7,051 nucleotides of DNA from an uncultured Saprospiraceae bacterium (GCA_937973565.1 CALJKQ010000218.1:1-7051); one strand, 5' to 3'. Shown: positions 1-6,847, counted from the first letter of the stretch. Notes: a model not told the origin generated them from the sequence alone. Numbers and translations are program-made.

Positions 1-260
1 AGATCATCGATACCCCGGGCATCAAAACCCTGGCTTTTAACCATTTCGAGGTAATGGATGTAGCCCACAACTTCAGAGAAATGTTTGCCCTGTCAAAAGA
101 TTGCAAATTTGCCGACTGCACCCACCGCAACGAGCCCAATTGTGCAGTCAAAAATGCCCTCAAAGAAGGGTGGATCAGCGAACACCGCTATCAAAACTAT
201 CTAAACCTGGTCGCAGAAGTGGAAGATCAGAATTATTGGGAACGACACAACCATATGTAG
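1..260 (+). CDS. rsgA: Ribosome small-subunit-dependent GTPase A, C-terminal fragment (5' end outside window)
   Basis: RsgA (YjeQ) is a circularly permuted GTPase that acts late in 30S ribosomal subunit maturation. Only the last 85 complete codons are present; the first complete codon begins at base 3. The visible part opens with the G3/Walker B motif DTPG (in IIDTPGIK), followed by the C-terminal zinc-binding domain. That domain shows Cys34-x4-Cys39-x-His41-x5-Cys47 (numbered from the first visible residue), the pattern characteristic of this family. After it comes the usual helical tail (EHRYQNYLNLVAEVE). The frame ends at TAG. A small membrane-protein gene starts 2 bases downstream, so the two are probably co-transcribed. 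The domain order and zinc motif make the call secure. The OB-fold and the rest of the GTPase domain lie upstream of the window. Confidence 0.93.
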   Translation, partial: IIDTPGIKTLAFNHFEVMDVAHNFREMFALSKDCKFADCTHRNEPNCAVKNALKEGWISEHRYQNYLNLVAEVEDQNYWERHNHM

Positions 261-262
261 CC

Positions 263-427
263 ATGAAATCCATACAACACAAACCCTACCTCTCCCGAAG
301 AGAAAAAAACCAGCAAAGGTCGTTTCAGTTTAAAGTATTGCTCGCCGGACTGGCCTTGTGCGTTTTGGTCTACATACTCAGAAACTGGAACGACATCCTT
401 ACCTACCTCAAGACGTTTTTACCTTAA
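263..427 (+). CDS. Small single-pass membrane protein, function unknown
   Basis: I do not recognise this gene. The ATG at 263 lies 2 bases after the rsgA stop and opens a 54-residue frame. Residues 1-22 are strongly basic and polar (Lys, Arg, Gln, with an SRREKNQQR stretch). Residues about 23-39 (FKVLLAGLALCVLVYIL) form one hydrophobic segment long enough to span a membrane. A short tail follows, with aromatic and charged residues (RNWNDILTYLKTFLP). The positive-inside rule would put the N-terminus in the cytoplasm. There is no lipobox or signal-peptidase site. Support for a real gene is the tight spacing to rsgA, the sensible membrane-protein layout, and terminator-like hairpins soon after its stop. 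It could still be a chance ORF, since length gives little statistical support. Confidence 0.6.
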   Translation: MKSIQHKPYLSRREKNQQRSFQFKVLLAGLALCVLVYILRNWNDILTYLKTFLP

Positions 428-449
428 TACAAAAGGTTTTATTAAGTTT

Positions 450-475
450 TTTGGTCAAAAACCAAATTTTCTTTT
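450..475 (+). terminator. Weak terminator-like hairpin after the small membrane-protein gene
   Basis: TTTGGT (450-455) and ACCAAA (461-466) form a 6-bp stem with a CAAAA loop, followed by TTTTCTTTT. The stem has only two G:C pairs, so on its own it would be a weak intrinsic terminator. It lies 23 bases after the stop of the small membrane-protein gene. Confidence 0.3.
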
Positions 476-487
476 ACGGAATTGCGC

Positions 488-512
488 AAAAACACAGTTT
501 CTCAGTGTTTTT
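488..512 (+). terminator. Candidate intrinsic terminator of the rsgA transcript
   Basis: AAAAACAC (488-495) pairs with GTGTTTTT (505-512) around a 9-base loop. The loop could pair further through AG/CT, leaving two bases unpaired. A-tract and T-tract flank the core symmetrically, so the hairpin could act in either direction. A second T-run follows at about 519-525. The position between the small membrane-protein gene and the symporter gene fits the end of the rsgA unit. No free-energy calculation was made. Confidence 0.4.
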
Positions 513-540
513 AACCTGTTTTTTTGCCATAATGCCAAAT

Positions 541-586
541 ATTTAAATCATTTATTTAAATTGCGGGCAAATTAATCGATCAATTT
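541..586 (+). promoter_or_regulatory. AT-rich palindrome cluster upstream of the symporter gene (possible operator/promoter region)
   Basis: The self-complementary octamer ATTTAAAT occurs twice, at 541-548 and 554-561, with a 13-bp period. Just downstream, AAATTAATCGATCAATTT (569-586) is an 18-bp palindrome centred on ATCGAT, with eight of nine base pairs matching (A574/C581 fails). Its last base is 8 bp before the symporter ATG. This geometry fits a repressor or activator site overlapping the start of transcription, but AT-rich DNA gives such palindromes by chance. No convincing Bacteroidota -33/-7 pair was found, so the promoter itself is not placed. Confidence 0.3.
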
Positions 587-594
587 AAAGCCAT

Positions 595-2181
595 ATGAAT
601 TTTTCAACAGCAGACTACACCATATTTATAATTTACATCATTGCCATGATTGGCTTTGGCGTCTACCTTGCTTTTAAGGAAAAAAACGACACCGCCGAAT
701 CTTATTTCCTGGCGAGTAAAACTTTACCCTGGTGGGCTATTGGAGGCTCACTCATTGCTTCCAATATTTCCGCAGAACAAATGATCGGCATGTCGGGCTC
801 CGGCTATGCCATTGGCCTGGCCATCGCCTCCTACGAGTTTATGGCAGCTGCGACTCTTTTGGTAGTGGGCAAATTCCTTTTACCCGTCTTCCTGGAGCAC
901 AACATCCAGACCATGCCCCAGTTTCTGGAAAAGAGATTTGATGGCAGGGTTCGCACCGGACTGGCCATCTTTTGGGTCATTCTATTTATTTTTCTTAATG
1001 TGGGTACTCTCTTTTATTTTGGAAGTCTGGCTTTACACAATATTATAGGAATATCGCCATTTTATGCTGTATTGGGCCTCATGATTTATTCTGGTGTTTT
1101 ATCAATTTTTGGTGGTCTTAAAGCTGTTGTATGGACAGATGTTATCCAAGTAATTATACTCATTCTTGGAGGAACAATCGCTTCTATTCTTGTTTTGAAT
1201 GCTGTTTCAGAGGGTCAAGGTATAATTGCTGGAATGAAAGTATTATTTGAAAAAGCACCAGAGAAATTTAACATGATTTTTGAAAAAAGTGATACCTATT
1301 TTGATGTAAAAGAAGGTAAATTAAAATCGGCATACAATATTTTACCTGGTCTGAGTGTACTTTTTGGAGGTATGTGGATTGCCAATATTTATTACTGGGG
1401 ATTTAACCAATACATCATCCAGAGAGCTCTCGCTGCCAAAGACATCAGAGAATCACAAAAGGGTGTTGTTACCGCTGCTATGATCAAAATGTTTGTTCCT
1501 TTTATTGTAGTTATACCAGGTATTGCCGCATATGTTTTACATGCAGACCTTAAATTGGCTGACGAGGCATATCCATGGGTAGTAAATAATTATGTAACAA
1601 CAGGATTTAAGGGTGTAGTTGTAGCTGCCTTGGTAGCAGCCATCGGCTCATCCATTTGTTCAATGATCAATAGTGCTTCAACTATTTATACCTTAGATAT
1701 CCACAATAAATTTTTTAATAAAAACGCTTCTGAAAGCAGTCAGGTTACAACTGGAAGATGGGCAGCTCTTGCGGCTTTAATTCTTGGCGCATTTATGGTT
1801 CCTGTTTATTCTAATACAGATCAGATTTTCAATGTAATTCAGGAGTATACCGGATTTATAAGCCCTGGCATCCTTGTGATTTTTCTATTCGGGTTGTATT
1901 GGAAAAGAACTACAACCAATGCTGCACTTTCAGTAGTTTTTCTATCAATTCCAATTTCTGCGTTCTTTTACACGTATGATATACCCTTTATTAATAGGAT
2001 GGGGCTCAGCTTTTTAATCTTAAGTGTAATTATAATTGGCTATTCTTTATGGGATAGCAAAACTGATTCACCTAAGGCAATTCAATTAAGAAAAGGCATG
2101 TTTGATACCGACAAAACTTTCAATTTCTGGGCGTTGGTGGTAATTGCATTGCTGGTCTTGATTTATACTGTTTTCTATTAA
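595..2181 (+). CDS. Sodium:solute symporter, SGLT-like (probable Na+/sugar cotransporter)
   Basis: A 528-residue inner-membrane transporter of the SSS family, predicted to couple Na+ entry to uptake of a small solute, most likely a monosaccharide. It closely resembles Vibrio SGLT along its whole length. From memory of that protein, the galactose-site residues have counterparts here: Gln62, Glu81, Asn264, Lys298 and Gln416, the stacking Tyr267, and gate residues Met66, Tyr80 and Phe412. The serine that follows the Glu at +3 is Ala84 here. The Na2-site serines match Ser352-Ser353. Signature stretches include SAEQMIGMSGSGY (59-71), AVVWTDVIQV (177-186) and YYWGFNQYIIQRALAAK (266-282). The start at 595 gives the expected short N-terminal lead helix; no Shine-Dalgarno is evident. 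The next gene begins 10 bp after the stop. GC falls from ~48% before base ~961 to ~35% until ~2100. The exact substrate is uncertain. Confidence 0.9.
   Translation: MNFSTADYTIFIIYIIAMIGFGVYLAFKEKNDTAESYFLASKTLPWWAIGGSLIASNISAEQMIGMSGSGYAIGLAIASYEFMAAATLLVVGKFLLPVFLEHNIQTMPQFLEKRFDGRVRTGLAIFWVILFIFLNVGTLFYFGSLALHNIIGISPFYAVLGLMIYSGVLSIFGGLKAVVWTDVIQVIILILGGTIASILVLNAVSEGQGIIAGMKVLFEKAPEKFNMIFEKSDTYFDVKEGKLKSAYNILPGLSVLFGGMWIANIYYWGFNQYIIQRALAAKDIRESQKGVVTAAMIKMFVPFIVVIPGIAAYVLHADLKLADEAYPWVVNNYVTTGFKGVVVAALVAAIGSSICSMINSASTIYTLDIHNKFFNKNASESSQVTTGRWAALAALILGAFMVPVYSNTDQIFNVIQEYTGFISPGILVIFLFGLYWKRTTTNAALSVVFLSIPISAFFYTYDIPFINRMGLSFLILSVIIIGYSLWDSKTDSPKAIQLRKGMFDTDKTFNFWALVVIALLVLIYTVFY
961..2100. 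other. Low-GC internal segment of the symporter gene
   Basis: Hand counts give about 172 G+C in 360 bases at 601-960 (~48%) and about 403 in 1140 bases at 961-2100 (~35%). Codons shift from GCC, ATC, GGC and CTG to GGT, GCT, GTT, ATT and TTT while the reading frame and protein homology run on unbroken (residues ~123-502). The downstream oxygenase and the equally hydrophobic permease return to ~48% in sampled lines, so membrane-protein composition alone does not explain the drop. Intragenic recombination with a lower-GC relative, or a chimeric assembly, are the main readings. The edges are approximate. Confidence 0.7.
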
Positions 2182-2191
2182 TTCCCCGGGT

Positions 2192-3298
2192 GTGGAAGGT
2201 CCCATAAAAAATTGGCATGTTGATAAAGACATCACCATAGCCAGGACCATCCAAACCGACGTTTATCACGATGAAAATACCTTCCGGCTCCTGCTGGAGA
2301 AAATCTTTGTTCCGTCCTGGCAATTCATTACGTCTTGTGATGAATTGCCGACACAGGAATCCATCTTTCCCTTTTCTTATTTACCTCCCCTGCTTGAAGA
2401 ACCCATGGTGGCCGTCAGAGATGGGGACGACAAATTCTATGTCTTATCGAATGTCTGTACCCATCGGGGCAACTTGCTGGCCATGGAAAAATGCCACAGC
2501 AAACATGGGCTGATCTGCAAGTACCACGGCAGGAAATTTTCACTGCAGGGCAAAATGTTATTCATGCCGGAATTCAAAGAGGTAAAAGATTTTCCGGCTC
2601 CAACCGATGACCTGCCATCTTTTCCGGTTAAACACTGGGGCAATTGGCTGTTTACCAGTATGAGTGATTTTGCTTCCCCCTCCCCGGCATTTCAGTGGAT
2701 GTCAGACCGGTTGGATTGGCTGCCCTACCATGCTTTCAAATACTTCCCTGAATACAACCAGGAATACTTCGTGGAAGCCAACTGGGCCCTCTATTGCGAA
2801 AATTACCTCGAAGGTTTTCACATCCCCTTTGTACATGCAGGACTCAATCAGGTATTGGATTTCGGCAGTTATGAAACCATTTGCAGGGAAGATGCCGTGC
2901 TCCAAATAGGCTATGCCAAAGGCGATGAGCTTTGCTTTGATTTACCCGCCGACCACATCGATGCCGGCAAAAAAGTGGCAGCCTATTATTACTTCGTCTT
3001 TCCCAATCTCATGTTTAATTTTTATCCGTGGGGGCTCTCCCTCAATATCGTCACCCCATTGAGTGTCAGCAAAACCAAGGTTACATTCAAATCCTTTATA
3101 CTGGATGTTGACAAATTCAATCAGGGTGCCGGCAGCGATCTCAATACCGTCGAAATGGAGGATGAAGCCATCGTTGAAAATGTTCAAAAAGGCACTAAGT
3201 CAAGAGCATACAAACATGGCAGATACTCTGTTACACGCGAAACAGGTACCCATCATTTTCACCGTTTACTGGCAGCTGCGTTAAATGGCAGGAGCTAA
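2192..3298 (+). CDS. Rieske [2Fe-2S] non-heme-iron oxygenase, alpha subunit (ring-hydroxylating / quaternary-ammonium oxygenase type)
   Basis: A 368-residue oxygenase subunit. The N-terminal Rieske domain carries Cys89-x-His91 and Cys109-x2-His112, the four ligands of a [2Fe-2S] cluster. The catalytic domain holds the mononuclear iron site: the ENYLEGFHIPFVH stretch (203-215) gives His210 and His215, and Asp324 in EMEDEAIVENVQKG is the likely third ligand. The residue three before His210, usually the bridging Asp, is Glu207, as I recall for the carnitine oxygenase CntA. The C-terminal block KHGRYS...HHFHRLL is typical of this subgroup. The family uses O2 and electrons from a separate reductase to hydroxylate or demethylate a substrate; no reductase or beta subunit lies in the window. 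Translation starts at GTG 2192: no in-frame ATG occurs before Met72, which would remove most of the N-terminal Rieske region. It lies 10 bp after the symporter stop. Substrate unknown. Confidence 0.9.
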   Translation: MEGPIKNWHVDKDITIARTIQTDVYHDENTFRLLLEKIFVPSWQFITSCDELPTQESIFPFSYLPPLLEEPMVAVRDGDDKFYVLSNVCTHRGNLLAMEKCHSKHGLICKYHGRKFSLQGKMLFMPEFKEVKDFPAPTDDLPSFPVKHWGNWLFTSMSDFASPSPAFQWMSDRLDWLPYHAFKYFPEYNQEYFVEANWALYCENYLEGFHIPFVHAGLNQVLDFGSYETICREDAVLQIGYAKGDELCFDLPADHIDAGKKVAAYYYFVFPNLMFNFYPWGLSLNIVTPLSVSKTKVTFKSFILDVDKFNQGAGSDLNTVEMEDEAIVENVQKGTKSRAYKHGRYSVTRETGTHHFHRLLAAALNGRS

Positions 3299-4709
3299 AC
3301 TCAGCCGACAAATCAACCTGATTTCTGCCATTGCGCTGGTAGTGGGCAGTGTCATTGGTTCCAGCATCTTTGCCAAACCTGCTGTGATGGCTCAGGTACT
3401 GCCGGACCCACTGTGGATCCTCGCAGTATGGTTGTTTGCCGGAGGCCTCAGTCTTATAGGTGCTATGATCAATGCAGAAATTGGTTCTATGTTTCCGGCT
3501 ACAGGCGGTCAATTTGTGTACTTCAAAGAAATGTACGGACACCGCTTTGCCTTTGTGTATGGCTGGGCCGGACTGGCTGTGATCAACACCGCCGCTGTGT
3601 CAGCCATCGCCTTTGTGTTTGCGCAGTATTTTTCATTCTTTGTGGACCTGCCAAACTTTAGTGAAGAAATAGAAAAAGCATGGCACTTCTCCCTGCCCTT
3701 CATTGGCACCTTTTATCCATTGGAAAACATGGGCGTTAAATTGGTTGCCGTGATGAGTGTATTGGTGCTTACGGCTTTTAACCACTACAGTCTGAATTCC
3801 GGTAACAGGGTCCAGCTCTTTTTTACCTGGCTCAAGGTATTGTTGCTTATTGCCATCGTCTTGCTTATATTTTGTACCGGTACAGGAAAAATGGAAAACC
3901 TGGCTCCCACCGGTAGGGTCCACTTTGAATGGGCAACCTTGTTGCCCTTTGTAGCCGCCCTTTCAGGTGCCTTTGCAGCCTTCGATGGATGGAACAACCT
4001 GGGCTTTGTAGCAGGCGAACTCAAACATCCTGAAAAATCAATTCCCAAAGCACTCTGGCTGGGTTTGGTGATATGTTTTGTATTGTATGTATCCACCCAC
4101 CTCGCCTTCTTTTTCAGCCTAGGGACAGATAAAGCTATGCAATCATCGCTGATAGCTACCGATGCAGTCGAGCAAGTATTGGGTAGCTACGGTGCAGCTG
4201 TCATTGCCTTCATGGTTATGATCTCCACTTTTGGTGCCGTCAACGGCAACACCCTCGCCAGTGCACGGGTTACCTTTTCCATGGGCGAAAACAAGGACTT
4301 TTTTCCCTGGACAGGCAAGGTACATCCTACACACCTCACCCCATCCAATGCACTGTGGCTCCATGCCGTCATCTCAATCCTGTATATCTTCAGCGGCTCC
4401 TTTGACATGCTGGCAGATCTCTTTGTCTTTGTCACGTGGATCTTCTACGGCTTTGGTGCCTATGGCCTTATTATACTCAGAAAAAAATACCCCCACGCCT
4501 CCCGACCCTATGCCATTAAGGCTTATCCCCTGCTACCCCTTGTATTTGTTTTTTTCTCCATCCTGTACGCCGTTATCACCATATACAACGATGTGATCGC
4601 CTACCAAAAAGGAGAATCTCCCGTAATAAAATCCTTCCTGGGCCTCTCCATCCTCATCTACGGCCTCATCCTCTACCAATGGAAGGCCAAAAAATGGGCA
4701 TCTGCATAG
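3285..4709 (+). CDS. APC-superfamily amino-acid permease, LAT-like
   Basis: A 474-residue inner-membrane transporter with about 12 hydrophobic segments. Family hallmarks are the broken first helix GSVIGSSIF (21-29), PATGGQFVYFKE (71-82) before the third segment, FDGWNN (233-238) in the sixth helix, and the loop AGELKHPEKSIPKAL (243-257). SRPY (406-409) near the C-terminus is also common. The closest recalled relatives are L-type transporters and SteT-like Ser/Thr exchangers, so neutral amino acids are the default guess. The ATG at 3285 lies inside the end of the oxygenase gene, giving a 14-bp overlap. This suggests translational coupling and a shared transcript. The start is supported by the short LSRQINL lead-in directly before helix 1. 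The stop TAG sits in the loop region of a perfect inverted repeat. Family assignment is firm, substrate is not. Confidence 0.88.
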   Translation: MAGAKLSRQINLISAIALVVGSVIGSSIFAKPAVMAQVLPDPLWILAVWLFAGGLSLIGAMINAEIGSMFPATGGQFVYFKEMYGHRFAFVYGWAGLAVINTAAVSAIAFVFAQYFSFFVDLPNFSEEIEKAWHFSLPFIGTFYPLENMGVKLVAVMSVLVLTAFNHYSLNSGNRVQLFFTWLKVLLLIAIVLLIFCTGTGKMENLAPTGRVHFEWATLLPFVAALSGAFAAFDGWNNLGFVAGELKHPEKSIPKALWLGLVICFVLYVSTHLAFFFSLGTDKAMQSSLIATDAVEQVLGSYGAAVIAFMVMISTFGAVNGNTLASARVTFSMGENKDFFPWTGKVHPTHLTPSNALWLHAVISILYIFSGSFDMLADLFVFVTWIFYGFGAYGLIILRKKYPHASRPYAIKAYPLLPLVFVFFSILYAVITIYNDVIAYQKGESPVIKSFLGLSILIYGLILYQWKAKKWASA

Positions 4710-4720
4710 CAGATGCCCAT
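4694..4720. terminator. Perfect 12-bp inverted repeat overlapping the permease stop codon
   Basis: ATGGGCATCTGC (4694-4705) is followed by ATA and then its exact complement GCAGATGCCCAT (4709-4720). The permease TAG (4707-4709) is at the loop. On the + strand no T-run follows the hairpin (CGTAGG instead), so it would be an atypical terminator, or a transcript-end stabiliser. On the - strand it is followed by TTTTTT (complement of the A-run starting at 4689), which is a classic intrinsic terminator. It therefore marks the boundary between the permease cluster and uvrB, and may block antisense transcription. Confidence 0.55.
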
Positions 4721-4744
4721 CGTAGGCATATCCCCCATTTTCAT

Positions 4745-4752
4745 TATCTTTA
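4745..4752 (+). promoter_or_regulatory. Candidate Bacteroidota -7 element for uvrB
   Basis: TATCTTTA matches the Bacteroidota -7 consensus TAnnTTTG at all fixed positions except the last. It would start transcription about 13 bases before the uvrB ATG. No good TTG -33 element is seen about 19-20 bases upstream, so this is a tentative call. Confidence 0.35.
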
Positions 4753-4771
4753 CATCCCTTATTCCCCATCC

Positions 4772-6784
4772 ATGGACTTCAAACTCACATCCCACTATCA
4801 ACCCACCGGCGACCAGCCCAATGCTATAAAACAATTGGTGGAAGGCATCAACCACAACGATAAATACCAGGTACTTTTGGGTGTTACCGGCTCAGGTAAG
4901 ACCTTTACCATGGCCAATGTCATCGCCCAAACCAAAAGACCCACGCTTATCCTCACCCACAACAAGACGCTTACCGCTCAACTCTATGCAGAATTTACAG
5001 AATTCTTCCCTGAAAACGCCGTGGAATACTTTGTATCCTACTACGACTATTATCAACCCGAAGCTTACATCACCCACAATGATACCTACATAGAAAAAGA
5101 CCTGTCGATCAATGAAGAAATCGATAAGCTCCGGTTGCGGGCTACCTCCTCTTTGCTATCGGGCAGAAGAGACATCATCATCGTATCGTCTGTCTCCTGT
5201 ATCTATGGTATGGGCAATCCGGAAGACTACAAATCCGGTATCATCAGGTTGGAGAAGGGTCAGACCCTGAGTCGCAACTCATTATTGTACAAACTCAATG
5301 ATTCACTGTACTCAAGGACTGAAACAGATTTTAAAAGAGCTACCTTCAGGGTAAAAGGAGATACGGTAGACATCAACCTGCCTTATGCCGAATATGGCTA
5401 CCGCATCATTTTTTTCGGGGATGAAATCGAAACCATTGAAACCATCGAACCGGTATCCGGCAAGCGCATTGCCAGCCTCGATTATGCTGCCATATTTCCG
5501 GCCAATCTCTATGTAGCACCCAAAGACAGGTTGAAAGGCATCATCCGCATGATCGAAGATGAGCTTTATGAACACGAAAAATTCTTCACCAGCGAAGGTC
5601 GCTACATAGAAGCCAAACGCATCAAAGAGCGGGTCAATTTTGACCTGGAAATGATCCGTGAACTGGGCTACTGTTCAGGCATCGAAAACTATTCAAGATT
5701 TTTTGACGGCAGAAAAATGGGCACCCGTCCGTTTTGTCTACTCGATTACTTTCCCGACGACTACCTCATGATCATTGACGAAAGCCACGTTACCCTGCCC
5801 CAGGTAAGGGGTATGTGGGGTGGCGACAGAGCCCGAAAACTCAACCTCGTCAACTATGGTTTCAGACTGCCCTCAGCCCTGGATAACCGACCCCTCAACT
5901 TCGATGAATTTGAGTCGGTAGTAAACCAGGTCGTTTATGTCTCAGCCACGCCGGGTGATTTTGAATTGGAAAAAACTGAAGGAGTGGTCGTAGAACAAAT
6001 CGTCAGACCTACAGGCCTCCTCGATCCACCCATCGATGTCAGACCCAGCCTCAACCAGATCGACGACCTCATCCACGAAATCCAAATGCGCATCGATGTG
6101 GGAGAAAGAACCCTGGTAACCACTCTGACCAAACGCATGGCCGAGGAACTGACCAAATACCTCACCAAACTCAACATCAAAGTACGATACATCCACTCTG
6201 AAGTGGATACCCTGGATCGGGTAGAAATAATCCGCGATCTTCGATTAGGCGTTTTTGATGTATTGGTCGGTGTCAACCTCCTGCGAGAAGGTCTCGACCT
6301 ACCCGAAGTATCCCTGGTCGCTGTCCTGGACGCCGACAAAGAAGGCTTCCTGCGCAACAACCGATCCCTTACCCAAACCGCAGGTCGTGCCGCCAGAAAC
6401 GCCAATGGCATGGTCATCTTCTATGCCGACAAAATCACAGACAGCATGCAGATGACCATCGATGAAACCAACCGCAGAAGGGCTAAACAAATAGAATACA
6501 ACACCCTCAACAACATCACCCCAACCACCGTAGGCAAAACCAGAGAAGAAATCCTGGCCCAAAAATCCATCCTCGACATCAGAGGTGCCAAGTCCAAAGC
6601 CTACGTTGAACCCGAAATCGACACCATCGCCGCCGATCCTGTCATGCAATACATGAACAAAGACCAAATCCAAAAACTCATCCACGATACAGAAGCCAAA
6701 ATGAAACAAGCCGCCAAAGACCTCGACTTTATCTCCGCCGCCCAATACCGTGATGAATTACTAGCCCTCAAAAAGAAAATATAA
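4772..6784 (+). CDS. uvrB: Excinuclease ABC subunit B
   Basis: UvrB is the DNA-damage-verifying helicase-like subunit of nucleotide excision repair. It is loaded by UvrA and then recruits UvrC for incision. All landmarks are present in this 670-residue protein: Walker A GVTGSGKT (37-44), the Tyr-rich beta-hairpin YYDYYQPEAY (90-99), DESH helicase motif II (336-339), SATPGDFE (391-398), VNLLREGLDLPEVSLVA (501-517) and motif VI QTAGRAARN (535-543). The C-terminal UVR coiled-coil, which contacts UvrC, is at about 633-668. Length matches E. coli UvrB (673). The ATG at 4772 gives the family's N-terminus MDFKLTSHYQPTGDQP. The open frame extends back to an ATG at 4679, inside the permease gene, but those 31 codons read through the inverted repeat and are unlike any UvrB. 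Helicase motifs appear intact, so it is probably functional. Confidence 0.97.
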   Translation: MDFKLTSHYQPTGDQPNAIKQLVEGINHNDKYQVLLGVTGSGKTFTMANVIAQTKRPTLILTHNKTLTAQLYAEFTEFFPENAVEYFVSYYDYYQPEAYITHNDTYIEKDLSINEEIDKLRLRATSSLLSGRRDIIIVSSVSCIYGMGNPEDYKSGIIRLEKGQTLSRNSLLYKLNDSLYSRTETDFKRATFRVKGDTVDINLPYAEYGYRIIFFGDEIETIETIEPVSGKRIASLDYAAIFPANLYVAPKDRLKGIIRMIEDELYEHEKFFTSEGRYIEAKRIKERVNFDLEMIRELGYCSGIENYSRFFDGRKMGTRPFCLLDYFPDDYLMIIDESHVTLPQVRGMWGGDRARKLNLVNYGFRLPSALDNRPLNFDEFESVVNQVVYVSATPGDFELEKTEGVVVEQIVRPTGLLDPPIDVRPSLNQIDDLIHEIQMRIDVGERTLVTTLTKRMAEELTKYLTKLNIKVRYIHSEVDTLDRVEIIRDLRLGVFDVLVGVNLLREGLDLPEVSLVAVLDADKEGFLRNNRSLTQTAGRAARNANGMVIFYADKITDSMQMTIDETNRRRAKQIEYNTLNNITPTTVGKTREEILAQKSILDIRGAKSKAYVEPEIDTIAADPVMQYMNKDQIQKLIHDTEAKMKQAAKDLDFISAAQYRDELLALKKKI

Positions 6785-6833
6785 CCAGGGCATAGGGATT
6801 AGGGGCTGCATCGTCACAACCTCTCCTGAACAG

Positions 6834-6847
6834 TCTTGCGTCTTGCG
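6834..6847. repeat. Two-copy 7-bp tandem repeat (TCTTGCG)
   Basis: TCTTGCG at 6834-6840 is repeated directly at 6841-6847 and followed by a degenerate TTTTG. It sits in the gene-free 119 bp between uvrB and the 19-bp array (6785-6903). That stretch also contains a G-rich near-repeat, CATAGGGATTAGGGG, at about 6791-6805, and shows no ORF, tRNA or clear terminator hairpin. Confidence 0.6.

Noticed and set aside
358..546. 62-codon open frame overlapping the small membrane-protein gene and the intergenic gap
   Set aside because: It runs through both terminator-like hairpins and AT-rich non-coding DNA, has no family resemblance, and conflicts with the better-placed frame at 263-427.
555..563. -7 promoter element TAAATTG before the symporter gene
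   Set aside because: It is one T short of TAnnTTTG and has no TTG element at the right distance; the region is so AT-rich that such near-matches are expected.
2486..2499. Cys101-His102 within the Rieske motif region as an extra or alternative cluster ligand
   Set aside because: The standard CxH-x17-CxxH pattern is complete with Cys89, His91, Cys109 and His112, so the extra pair is in the connecting loop and needs no special role.
4679..4771. In-frame N-terminal extension of UvrB starting at an ATG inside the permease gene
   Set aside because: The 31 extra residues do not resemble UvrB, encode the inverted repeat, and overlap the permease. The ATG at 4772 matches the family's N-terminus and its usual length, and has a candidate -7 element upstream.
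5935..6417. 160-codon open frame on the minus strand inside uvrB
   Set aside because: Its translation is dominated by Arg, Ser and Thr with no recognisable domain, and it lies opposite conserved UvrB helicase motifs. It is a shadow of the real gene.
6299..6745. 148-codon open frame on the minus strand inside uvrB
   Set aside because: It is Gly/Val/Asp/Phe-rich, the expected complement of the uvrB codon pattern, and shows no domain.
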